From PALSA-1444 sp964291045 (GTDB lineage: Bacteria > Chlamydiota > Chlamydiia > Chlamydiales > Rhabdochlamydiaceae), in NCBI RefSeq assembly GCF_964291045.1, contig NZ_OZ197277.1:1240001-1304000 (forward strand): 64,000 nt of DNA, read 5' to 3'. Both the position numbers and the translations under genes were made by a program. Positions 46,380 to 55,300 of the stretch are shown in pieces. Position 1 is the first letter of the stretch. Each line of letters begins with the position of its first letter. The notes under the pieces were generated by a model that was not told the origin of the DNA, made no database searches, and worked only from the letters and a program-made list of their open reading frames with translations.

Positions 46380-46871
46380 TTAGTCCCCTTTAATCACAGG
46401 TTTTTGCACGTGATTAATTGCTTCTCTAAAGTAAATCATCGCTCCGTGAATGAGCGCAGAGCCAACTGTTACATCAATAAACCCTTTGATATCAGAAGGA
46501 ATGGGGATAAACCGAAAACTCATCCCAAGTCCCATCATCAATCCTAAGATGATAAAATACTTCTTATCATACGCCTCTTGAAAAGAGAGGAGCGCATTTT
46601 GCTGATAGAGTCTACTCACAACTCTTTTCACCGTTTTAGCCAGGATCACTCTTCCTTTAATGAGCCCGGCAATTAGAGCTATGCACAGCATGATCATTCC
46701 TGCATCATGAGATGTTCTACTCTCTCCCATAAACCACCCCATCATGCCATCTGTTTTATTAGTCATCATGCAGAGTAAGATCCATTTTAGCCCCTTCGAA
46801 AGAAGCAAAGAGCCCATAATAAGCCATGTAAACCCTGAGATCACGGTCCATTTTGTTGCACTCAATTTCAT
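46380..46871 (-). CDS. Small polytopic membrane protein, unknown
   Basis: About 163 aa with four hydrophobic segments (roughly residues 10-30, 55-70, 100-120, 130-145) and a Lys-rich middle. No family is recognised. ATG 46871 has GGAG at a good distance and is preferred to a TTG four codons earlier. Its stop overlaps the lgt leader, so the pair is probably translationally coupled. Confidence 0.7.
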   Translation of the reverse strand: MKLSATKWTVISGFTWLIMGSLLLSKGLKWILLCMMTNKTDGMMGWFMGESRTSHDAGMIMLCIALIAGLIKGRVILAKTVKRVVSRLYQQNALLSFQEAYDKKYFIILGLMMGLGMSFRFIPIPSDIKGFIDVTVGSALIHGAMIYFREAINHVQKPVIKGD

Positions 46872-46980
46872 AAAACACTCCAAAATTCCAGTATACCGTG
46901 TAACACCTTCAAAATCAACAAAGCAAAGACAATAAAAAAATTCACACTTCCCTCTAACAAAAAGTTACTGTTGTTTCCAA

Positions 46981-47011
46981 AAGGAAAATTTGTCATGATC
47001 ATCTTCTGATG
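46981..47011 (+). promoter_or_regulatory. Four-codon minicistron overlapping the DAHP synthase start
   Basis: AAGGA (46981-46985) lies 9 nt before an ATG at 46995. That frame reads Met-Ile-Ile-Phe-stop, and its TGA overlaps the next ATG (47009) as TGATG. The ribosome site is well placed only for the minicistron, so the downstream gene may depend on reinitiation. Confidence 0.55.
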
Positions 47012-48031
47012 AATCTGATATCCCCTACCCTCTTGAAGCAAAAGCTTCCTTTAACTCCCCTTCATCAATACACCGTCTCTTCTCAAAGACAAACGGTGTG
47101 TCATGTACTGTCTAAGAAAGATCCAAGACTTGCTCTCATCTTTGGGCCATGCTCTATCCATGATATTCCCTCAGCGCTTGACTATGCGAAAAAATTTAAG
47201 CTATTAGCTAGCCGTGTGGAAAAAGAGTGTGTCTGCATCATGCGGGTCTACATTGAAAAACCAAGAACCACTTTAGGGTGGAAAGGGTTTGTGTATGATC
47301 CAAATCTTGATGGATCTAACGATTTACAAAAAGGGATTAGAGAAGCGCGTGAACTGTTTATCACCCTTACAAAATGGGGCATTCCTATTGCAACAGAGAT
47401 CTTAAGCCCGCTCCTTCTCCCGTTTTTCTCTGATCTCATCACCTGGGGATTTATTGGAGCTAGAACTTCTGCCTCTCAAACTCACCGTGAGATAGCGTCT
47501 GATTTACCGTTTCCTGTCGGATTTAAAAATAGCCCAGAAGGGAGCATTTCTCAAGCAATTCACTCTGTCATTGCCACAAGAGAGCCCCAGTCTTTCCCGA
47601 TGATAGGAGAAGATGGGTTTATTACAGCTGTTGAAACAGCTGGAAATCCATTTGCTCATGTGGTGTTAAGAGGGTCTCACTTAGGCCCTAACTATGACGC
47701 TCAAACCGTTGCCTCTTTACAAGAAGAACTTTTGCGCAATCATCTTCCTCAAGGCGTCATGATTGATTGCTCGCATGATAACTCAGGAAAAAATGTAGAT
47801 AGGCAGAAAGCTGTGTTTTTTGAAGTGCTAGAAAACTATCTCCAAAATAGATCCCCCATTTTAGGGATGATGCTGGAGAGTCACTTAGAAGAAGGGGCTC
47901 AAAGACTACTCGAGGACCCTTCAAATCTAAAATACGGCCTATCTATTACCGACCCTTGCATGAGCTGGAAAGATACTGAAAAGCTTGTTCTTTACGCCTC
48001 AGAGTGCATTGCTTCAAGCGTAATGAGATGA
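47009..48031 (+). CDS. aroG: 3-deoxy-7-phosphoheptulonate (DAHP) synthase, type I
   Basis: This enzyme joins phosphoenolpyruvate and erythrose-4-phosphate in the first shikimate step. Motifs of the AroF/G/H class are F-G-P-C-S-I-H-D, R-V-Y-I-E-K-P-R-T-T-L-G-W-K-G, G-A-R-T-S-A-S-Q-T-H-R-E and S-H-D-N-S-G-K. Length (340 aa) is typical. The start at 47009 fits the family's N-terminus but lacks its own Shine-Dalgarno and overlaps a minicistron stop. Its end overlaps the convergent lipoprotein gene by 40 bp. Confidence 0.94.
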   Translation: MNLISPTLLKQKLPLTPLHQYTVSSQRQTVCHVLSKKDPRLALIFGPCSIHDIPSALDYAKKFKLLASRVEKECVCIMRVYIEKPRTTLGWKGFVYDPNLDGSNDLQKGIREARELFITLTKWGIPIATEILSPLLLPFFSDLITWGFIGARTSASQTHREIASDLPFPVGFKNSPEGSISQAIHSVIATREPQSFPMIGEDGFITAVETAGNPFAHVVLRGSHLGPNYDAQTVASLQEELLRNHLPQGVMIDCSHDNSGKNVDRQKAVFFEVLENYLQNRSPILGMMLESHLEEGAQRLLEDPSNLKYGLSITDPCMSWKDTEKLVLYASECIASSVMR

Positions 48032-48438
48032 ACCCATAGCTGATGTTTCCACTCTCTATAGACCGTTCCATCTTCTAAACAAATTTTGGCTTTATACGTT
48101 AAAATGCCCCGTTTTGCTAAATAGTCTTCATTAAGAAGGGAAAAGAGCTTTGTTCCTCTTCTGTATTCAAGAGGGTAGGTGATGCGCTCTTCTGTATAGT
48201 CTTGATAAATAACATGAAACACAATTTGCGGCTTTTTTTCTAAAAGATCTGGAGGAACCGACCACTGCATCACAATTTGCTGCCCAAACGGGGGATTTTC
48301 TTGTCTAGGGTCTGGGCTTTTAATGTGATAGCTAGCTAAAGATTTTTGCGTGATCGGGATCTGCTGTAAAGAAAGGATATATTTTTGACAGCTACTCATT
48401 AAACCCAGCATGAGAAAAATCGAGAAAATCCCTCGCAT
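47992..48438 (-). CDS. Putative lipoprotein, unknown function
   Basis: A short basic N-terminus and hydrophobic core lead to L-M-S-S-C, a usable though imperfect lipobox with Cys17. The mature 130 residues have alternating beta-rich segments (P-Q-I-V-F-H-V-I-Y, Y-R-E-W-K-H-Q-L-W-V) but match no known family. It would be a substrate of the nearby Lgt. Confidence 0.7.
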   Translation of the reverse strand: MRGIFSIFLMLGLMSSCQKYILSLQQIPITQKSLASYHIKSPDPRQENPPFGQQIVMQWSVPPDLLEKKPQIVFHVIYQDYTEERITYPLEYRRGTKLFSLLNEDYLAKRGILTYKAKICLEDGTVYREWKHQLWVHLITLEAMHSEA

Positions 48439-48581
48439 ATTTAATCCTTATGAAAAAGAGGGCATTGTACCTTTTTTTCTCTTTTCTATGTCAAAGGAGC
48501 CGCATTTTATAAAGAAAAACCTCTCTTTAAAACCTAAATTGGGTAGACAAAAGAGCTCTATTTCAGTTAAAACTTTAAGCT

Positions 48582-49088
48582 ATGTCATCTTCTGTTGTCT
48601 GTATTTTAATGCATCAAGATCAAGTGCTTCTGATTAAGCGGCGCGATATTCCTGTTTGGGTCCTTCCTGGGGGAGGGATCGATCCAGGAGAGTCTCCAGA
48701 AGAGTGCGCAGTCAGAGAGATGCAAGAAGAAACTGGCTTAACAACGACCATTAAAAGAAAAATTGGAGAGTACTCCCCTCTTAATAAGTTAACGAGATAC
48801 ACCCATTTCTTTGAAATGACACTCCTATCTGGAACACTGACACTGACAGATGAAACAGCAGATATTCAGTTTTTTAAGCTAGGCGAACTCCCCTCACATA
48901 TGCCCCCTCCTTACCCAGATTGGATTGAAGATGCTCTTCTTTTCTCTCCCACCCTCATTCAAAAAAAGCTTACCCAAATCACTTACCTTAAGCTTTTTAA
49001 GACGCTGCTACGTCACCCACTTCTTGTGATAAGATTCTTATTAACGAAAATACATATTCATCTTAATAGCCCTTCAGTAAAAGATTAA
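48582..49088 (+). CDS. Nudix hydrolase (second in window)
   Basis: A complete Nudix box, G-G-I-D-P-G-E-S-P-E-E-C-A-V-R-E-M-Q-E-E-T-G, lies at residues ~28-50, after the I-K-R-R-D...W-V-L-P-G-G substrate-side strand. The protein has a C-terminal basic extension of about 60 residues. No ribosome site is obvious. The stop shares a TTAA with the convergent fumC stop. Confidence 0.9.
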   Translation: MSSSVVCILMHQDQVLLIKRRDIPVWVLPGGGIDPGESPEECAVREMQEETGLTTTIKRKIGEYSPLNKLTRYTHFFEMTLLSGTLTLTDETADIQFFKLGELPSHMPPPYPDWIEDALLFSPTLIQKKLTQITYLKLFKTLLRHPLLVIRFLLTKIHIHLNSPSVKD

Positions 49089-50470
49089 ACCATCTTCTTC
49101 ACATCTACAACTTGATCAAACTGCTCATAGCTAAGAAATTTAAGCCTAAAAGCTGCCTCTTTAAGAGATATATTTTCCTGATGCGCCATTTGAACCACTT
49201 TAGCCGCCTTATCGTATCCAATGACGGGATTTAAGGCAGTAGCTACCATTAAAGAATTTTCCACCATTTTCTCAATCCTTACTCTATTGAGTTCAATCCC
49301 CTTGAAGCAGTGATCATGAAAGCTCTTGATTCCCTCTCCTAGTAACCTAATGGATTGCAAGAGGTTGTAAATGATGACAGGTTTAAAGACATTGAGCTCA
49401 AAGTTTCCCATCGATCCTGCAATGCCTATTGTCACATCATTTCCCATCACCTGGGCTGCGATCATAGTAAGCGCTTCACACTGTGTGGGGTTCACTTTTC
49501 CTGGCATGATGGAAGAGCCTGGTTCATTAGAAGGAAGAATCAGCTCTCCCAGACCGCATCTAGGGCCAGAAGCGAGCCATCTGATGTCATTACCTATTTT
49601 CATAAAGCTTGTGGCTAAGAGCTTTAATACCCCGCTCATCTGCACTAAAGGGTCATGAGAAGCTAGCGCTGCAAAACGGTTTCTAGCTGCTCTAAAGGGA
49701 TGCCCTGTCATCTCCCGAATCTTTTGAATGGCAAGCTCATCAAACCCTTTTGGGCAGTTAAGTCCAGTACCTACTGCTGTCCCGCCTAATGCAAGCGGAT
49801 AGAGAGACTCAAGCGCGTGATAAAGCTGCTCTAGTCCATACCGAATCTGATCCCCATACCCTGAAAACTCTTGTCCAACTGTTAAAGGAGCTGCATCCAT
49901 GAGATGGGTTCTTCCCACTTTAACGACATCATTAAACACGGCGCTCTTCTCTTCAATCTCTTTTAAAAACTCTTCTAAGTGAGGAATTAAGCACTCATGA
50001 ATGAGCTTAACCGCTGCAATATGCATGGCGGTTGGAAAAACATCATTAGAAGATTGAGAGCAGTTCACATGATCATTAGGATGAATAGGTGTTTTAGATC
50101 CCATCACGCCCCCACTCTTTTCAATGGCGCGGTTAGCAATCACTTCATTGACGTTCATATGAGTTTGAGTACCTGATCCTGTTTGCCATAAAGAGAGAGG
50201 AAAATGTTTATCTAACTCTCCTTGGATCAGCTCATCACACACACCTATAATCACTCTTGCTCTATCTTCTGAAAGAAACCCTAATTGATAATTTGCTTCA
50301 GCAGCTGCTCTCTTAATCACCCCAATGGCATGGATCACTTCGATTGACATCTTTTCTTTCCCAATGGAAAAATTTTTCAAAGACCTCTCTGTCTGAGCTC
50401 CCCAATACCTATCTGCTTTAACCCAAATAGACCCTAAGCTATCGCTCTCTTCTCTAAAGATCTCTTCCAT
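49085..50470 (-). CDS. fumC: Fumarate hydratase, class II
   Basis: FumC interconverts fumarate and malate in the TCA cycle. The superfamily signature G-S-S-I-M-P-G-K-V-N-P lies near residue 320, with the S-S-N-D-V-F-P-T block near 140 and G-R-T-H-L-M-D-A near 190. Length (461 aa) is typical. Argininosuccinate lyase or aspartase would differ at these blocks. It is monocistronic and convergent with the Nudix gene. Confidence 0.97.
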   Translation of the reverse strand: MEEIFREESDSLGSIWVKADRYWGAQTERSLKNFSIGKEKMSIEVIHAIGVIKRAAAEANYQLGFLSEDRARVIIGVCDELIQGELDKHFPLSLWQTGSGTQTHMNVNEVIANRAIEKSGGVMGSKTPIHPNDHVNCSQSSNDVFPTAMHIAAVKLIHECLIPHLEEFLKEIEEKSAVFNDVVKVGRTHLMDAAPLTVGQEFSGYGDQIRYGLEQLYHALESLYPLALGGTAVGTGLNCPKGFDELAIQKIREMTGHPFRAARNRFAALASHDPLVQMSGVLKLLATSFMKIGNDIRWLASGPRCGLGELILPSNEPGSSIMPGKVNPTQCEALTMIAAQVMGNDVTIGIAGSMGNFELNVFKPVIIYNLLQSIRLLGEGIKSFHDHCFKGIELNRVRIEKMVENSLMVATALNPVIGYDKAAKVVQMAHQENISLKEAAFRLKFLSYEQFDQVVDVKKMV

Positions 50471-50539
50471 ATTGCCTCTCTTTTTTATCTCCTTATTAAC
50501 GGGTTAAAAAAGAATAATCAATATTTTTATTTATAAATT

Positions 50540-50653
50540 ATGAAAGTTGAAGAGGATTCAAAGGTCTCTAAAGCACTCAATAGACAAGATGGATTGCTCA
50601 TCACCATTCATGAAATGTATCAAGAGTATTTAACAAAGGGATGCAGACTATGA
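50540..50653 (+). pseudogene. Frameshifted gene fragment duplicated at 58106
   Basis: A 37-codon frame reads G-L-L-I-T-I-H-E-M-Y-Q-E-Y then shifts. The copy at 58106-58198 has one extra base and continues Q-E-L-F-R-K-G-M-Q-T-M. The two are remnants of one C-terminal region of an unrecognised gene. The duplicated DNA also includes the downstream leader of the 716-bp family gene. Confidence 0.5.
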
Positions 50654-50732
50654 GATCAAAGACATCTAGGCACATAAATACTCTCTATAGCATAGAAATC
50701 TCCCCCATTCTTCTTTATCCCTTATAACTCTC

Positions 50733-51143
50733 CTAGAGCTGGGGGTGCTTTTTTTGAGGGGTATGTAGTGGATTCTTAAAGCCCTGAGTATGATTTGCAA
50801 CTTGGGGTGTTTTTGAGACTGTCTTAGCCACTTTTTTACTTAAGGTTAATTTTTGCATCTTTTCTGTTGATTGCTCTACCTTTTCTTCTAAAGAAGGCAC
50901 TTCAGGCTGAGCTGGTAAGACTACTTTAGTTTTTTTACATGCTAAGTACATCGCTTCGCTTTTTTCAACAATGGATCTTGCAAGACCATCAACGAAAAAT
51001 TTTACAGGATTAACGCCCCTCGCCTCTGCCTCTTTACGCCGCTCCATATCGGCAGTCATGATTTGCATTTTTCGTTCACGTTGTCCAAGTGCTTCAGAAG
51101 CTAGATCAATGTAATCCTCAGCATCTTTCCAATAGTATCCACA
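50733..51143 (-). pseudogene. Truncated fifth copy of the tandem ~230-aa family
   Basis: The frame open from 51068 to 50733 matches the C-terminal half of the copy at 59734-60414 almost exactly, including its unusual ending H-P-Q-L. The match continues to about 51143, where an IS5-like element begins, so the N-terminal ~100 codons are gone. No rest of the gene follows the element, which implies deletion as well as insertion. Confidence 0.85.
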
Positions 51144-52208
51144 GGGTGTGTTGTATTAATCCATAGACAATCAAAAAAAATGGGGTGAAAAAATAGGGTA
51201 ATTTTTTATTGATTAAAGAAAAAGCATGGGATTATACTTTTGATTACTACAAAAAAAGGAGATCCCATGCGATCACGAAGTAAATTACGACGTAACTGGT
51301 CTGAATATAACACATCTTTGGAAAACCTAAGGAGATGTTAATTTCTGGGTAGAGTCTACAGCCCATGAAAAATTTAAGGTAAAAGATAAGAAAAAACGGG
51401 GCCATCCCTTTAGCTACTCGAATTTTTTGATCATGGCTATGATGACGCTTAAGATTCCAATTCAATCTTCCTCTAAGGCAGACACAGGGGGTTTTTTAGG
51501 TCTCTCCTTATTCTTCAAGGTATTGATATACAAGTGATTTCCTATTCACAGCTCTGCAGAAGGATGAAAACTCTTTCTCTTCCTAAAAACCTTGTTAGAC
51601 GCGGGCAATTGTGTTAGATTCTACAGGGCTAAAAGTATATGGAGCTGGTGAGTGGTGTGCCTCCAAATATGGAGGAAAATCCAAGTGGAATAAGCTCCAT
51701 ATAGCCATGGATTTAAAGACGCAAGAGATCATCTTAGCTGAAGTGGGAGATGAATATGAATCTGATACGACTTACTTTGAAAAAGCCCTGAAAAAAGCAA
51801 ATAGCAAGAAAGGAAGAGTTCTCATGGATGGTATCGCTGACAATAAAAAATGCTACGCTCTTGCCAAAAAGTATAATAAGGAGCTTCTTACTCCTCTTAA
51901 GAAAAGGAGCGATTATTCGTGATGAACCTGTGTATGAAAAAAGAAATGAAGCTGTCCGTATCATCAAAGGATTAGGAGATGACCTAGAAGCTAAGGTCAA
52001 TATGGGGAAAACTAACAGGATACAGTCAAAGATCGGTAGCAGAAAGTATGATGTCTGAAGAGGAAAAAAGTAGAAGTTGCAATCAAAGCAGGCATACTTA
52101 ACAAAGTAATTTCTAGAAAATATGGATAAAAGTTCCTGGAAAAAGGGAGCTACTGTCATTTTTTTGCTCTAAAATATTGTTTTTCCAGCATTAGTACAAC
52201 AAACCCTG
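51142..52208 (+). mobile_element. IS5-like insertion sequence, inactive
   Basis: Terminal inverted repeats CAGGGTGTGTTGTATTAAT (51142-51160) and the complement of 52190-52208 (CAGGGTTTGTTGTACTAAT) match at 17 of 19 positions. The ~1067-bp size fits IS5-type elements. The transposase is frameshifted. It truncates the fifth copy of the 716-bp family, and no target duplication is visible. Confidence 0.85.
51267..52058 (+). pseudogene. IS5-like DDE transposase, multiple frameshifts
   Basis: The start M-R-S-R-S-K-L-R-R-N-W has an AAGGAG site. Pieces in changing frames give G-H-P-F-S-Y-S-N, F-L-G-S-L, then V-L-D-S-T-G-L-K-V-Y-G-A (first catalytic Asp) and S-K-W-N-K-L-H-I-A-M-D. The intact run is 51611-51922. 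A final R-D-E-P-V-Y-E-K-R-N-E lies out of frame beyond it. At least three frame breaks are needed, so it is dead. Confidence 0.85.
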
Positions 52209-52333
52209 TTTGATCCCAAAATATGCCGGGTTATATTATAAAAAATTACCAACCAAGGATGAGTTATGAGATCAAACAGCTAGAGTCAAGCGAGTGATTT
52301 TCCTGCTTAACTTTCTTCAGTAGCCTATTATCT
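52209..52333 (+). other. Short stretch with an orphan promoter and truncated 5' coding start
   Basis: TTGATC (52210-52215), a 16-18-bp spacer and TATATT/TATTAT near 52232-52239 precede AAGGATGAGTTATGAG. The frame from ATG 52259 stops after 12 codons. It may be the head of a lost gene. Confidence 0.25.
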
Positions 52334-55300
52334 TCAATCCTCGTCTTGCCTCTTTTCCTCTGAAGACTCTAAAGAGGGTGGAAGAGCTTGAGGAATATGG
52401 ATACGAAAAAGCTGATGAAGCGCGACTTTCTCTCCATATAAATCCACACCCTTTTCAATATATCTTCGAATAAATGCCTCGTAATCGTACAGGGTGCCCC
52501 GATAAAGGATTGGTTTTATTGGGGCATCTTGAAGATAAGGACAAATGTCTGTAGAACATAGAGCTCTTTCTATATTAGGAAGAAGATCCCACTGCATTAT
52601 GGAGACTCTTCTTTGATACCTTATCCAAGGGTCCCACGTAGCTAAAAATGCGCTAAGTTCAGCCTCTGTTTCTTCTTGTAACACTTCCTCTCCCACTCTA
52701 TCGATCTTTTCATCTGAAATATCAACATACCGTCTAAAAAGCATATTTTTTGTTTCAATAGGAAGATGGAGCATTTCTTGTAACCTTGTATGAAATGCCA
52801 TATGCACTTCTACTTCATCCACAAAGCGAAGTGTCTTGATATACTTCCTTATGTTTTGATTCAGCTTTTCTAAAAGGAAAAAACCTCTCCCAGCAATTTT
52901 AAGCTCTTCCTCTGTGATAGAGGGACGCTCTAAATGACAGAGTTTTTGATAAAAGCCAATATCATCCAGAGTTGTCATCACACGGTCATCGCAAGATGAA
53001 AGCCCTTGATGGATCAAAAACGCGGCATGGTGACAAAATGTTTCATCTGTTTCCATCAGTTGAAGCATTGTGAGTACGCGGACTGCAAGAGCACTCCTTG
53101 TAGAGCTGTTATAATAATCTTCAGTCCCTGTAAGACGTATCAAAAATGTTAACAGATTTTCATGATCTTGCACCTCAGTGAGATTTTGATGCAGCTTGTG
53201 ACACACTGTTTCAGGATCTAGAAATTCCCCTCCAGCTTCTTCTTGCCAAAACTGAATAGCAGGAAGTAATGTGCTAAATTCGATGATATAATCATCAGCA
53301 GCACCTATTGAAAAGTGAAATTGCATCCCTTCGATATTTACAGTATCTTCTTCCAATCTTCTCATCACTGCAGGTGAGAGCCCGCATCCCGTAAGGTATA
53401 CAGTACGCTCCTCCCCATTAGAACAGCTGCCTAAAGTTGTAATCCAATTGGGTAAAGATGTCAGATACGTGCAGTCACTTAAATCTAAATTCCCTCCCAA
53501 TTTTAGAGTGGGAGATAAAGCTGTAAGAGCTATGCAATGAGAGAGATTAAGGTTATTTCCTATTTCTAAATCTTCAGGGAGATGAGTGAGTCCTGTGCAA
53601 TAAGAGAGGTTAAGATTTCCTTTTATTTTAAGCCTCTTAGGTACAGCAGTAAGAGCTTTGCACCCCGAGAGGTTAAGGTCTTCTCCTACTTCTAAATTTT
53701 CAGGGAGATAGGTCAATCCCATACACTCATAGAGATTAAGATTTCTCTTTACTTTAAGCCCCTTTGGTACAGCAGTAAGAGCTTTACACTTAGAAAGATT
53801 AAGATCTTGTCCTACTTCTAGATCTTCGGGAAGATCTGTCAGCCCTATACAATAAGAGAGGTCAAGATCCCCTTTTACTTTAAGCCCCTTAGGTACAGCA
53901 GTAAGAGCTACGCAACTAGAGAGATTAAGATCTTTTTCTACTTCTAAATCTTCTGGAAGATCTATCAGCACTATACACTCAGAGAGATTAAGATTTCTCT
54001 TTACTTTAAGCCCCTTAGGTACAGCAGTAAGAGCTTCACACCTAGAAAGATTAAGATCTTGTCCTACTTCTAGATCTTCGGGAAGATCTGTCAGCCCTAT
54101 ACAATAAGAGAGGTTAAGATCCCCTTTTACTTTAAGCCCCTTGGGTAGAGTAGTAAGAGCTACGCACCTAGAGAGATTAAGATCTTTTTCTACTTCTAAA
54201 TCTTCTGGAAGATCTATCAGCACTATACACTCAGAGAGATTAAGATTTCTCTTTACTTTAAGCCCCTTTGGTACAGCAGTAAGAGCTTTACACTTAGAAA
54301 GATTAAGATCTTGTCCTACTTCTAGATCTTCGGGAAGATCTGTCAGCCCTATACAATAAGAGAGGTTAAGATCCCCTTTTACTTTAAGCCCCTTGGGTAG
54401 AGTAGTAAGAGCTGCGCACCTAGTGAGATTCAAATCTTTTCCTACTTCTAGATCTGAGGGAAAATGAGTTAGTTTTGTACAATCACGGAGATTAAAGTCC
54501 CTGTTTACTTTAAGCCCCTTGGGTAGAGCAGTAAGAGCTGCGCACCTAGAGAGATTAAAATTTTTTCCTACTTCTAAATTTTCGGGAAGATCTATCAGCC
54601 CTATACACTTAGAGAGATTAAAATCCCCCTTTACTTTAAGCCCCTTGGGTAGAGCAGTAAGAGCTGCGCACCCAGAGAGATTGAGATCTTGTCCTACTTC
54701 TAGATCTTCAGGAAGATCTGTCAGCTTTGTACACTCACGAAGATTAAGACTTTTCTTTACTTTAAGCCCCTTTGGTAGACTAGCAAGAGCTTTATACTCC
54801 GCAAGATTAAGATCTTGTCCTACTTCTAGATCTTCGGGAAGATCTGTCAGCTTTGTACACTCACGAAGATTAAGACTTCTCTTTACTTTAAGCCCCTTTG
54901 GTAGACTAGCAAGAGCTTTACACTCCGCAAGATTAAGATCTTGTCCTACTTCTAGATCTTCGGGAAGATCTGTCAGCTTTGTACACTTACGAAGATTAAG
55001 ACTTCCCTTTACTTTAAGCCCCTTTGGTACACTAGTAAGAGCTTTACACTCCGCAAGATTGAGATCTTGTCCTACTTCTAGATCTTCGGGAAGATCTGTC
55101 AGCTTTGTACACTTACGAAGATTAAGACTTCCCTTTACTTTAAGCCCCTTTAGTAGACTAGTAAGAGCTTTACACTCCGAGAGGTTAAGGTCTTCTCCTA
55201 CTTCTAGATTTTTAGGGAGGTAGGTCAACCCCATACACCCAGAGAGATTAAAATCCCCTTTTACTTTAAGCCCCTTTGGTAGATTAATAAGAGCTTTACA

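Noticed and set aside
54519..55223. Long plus-strand frame (234 codons) opposite the LRR-NEL gene
   Set aside because: It is the reverse complement of the 126-bp LRR repeats. Its repetitive Arg/Ser-rich peptide comes from repeat periodicity, with no ribosome site.
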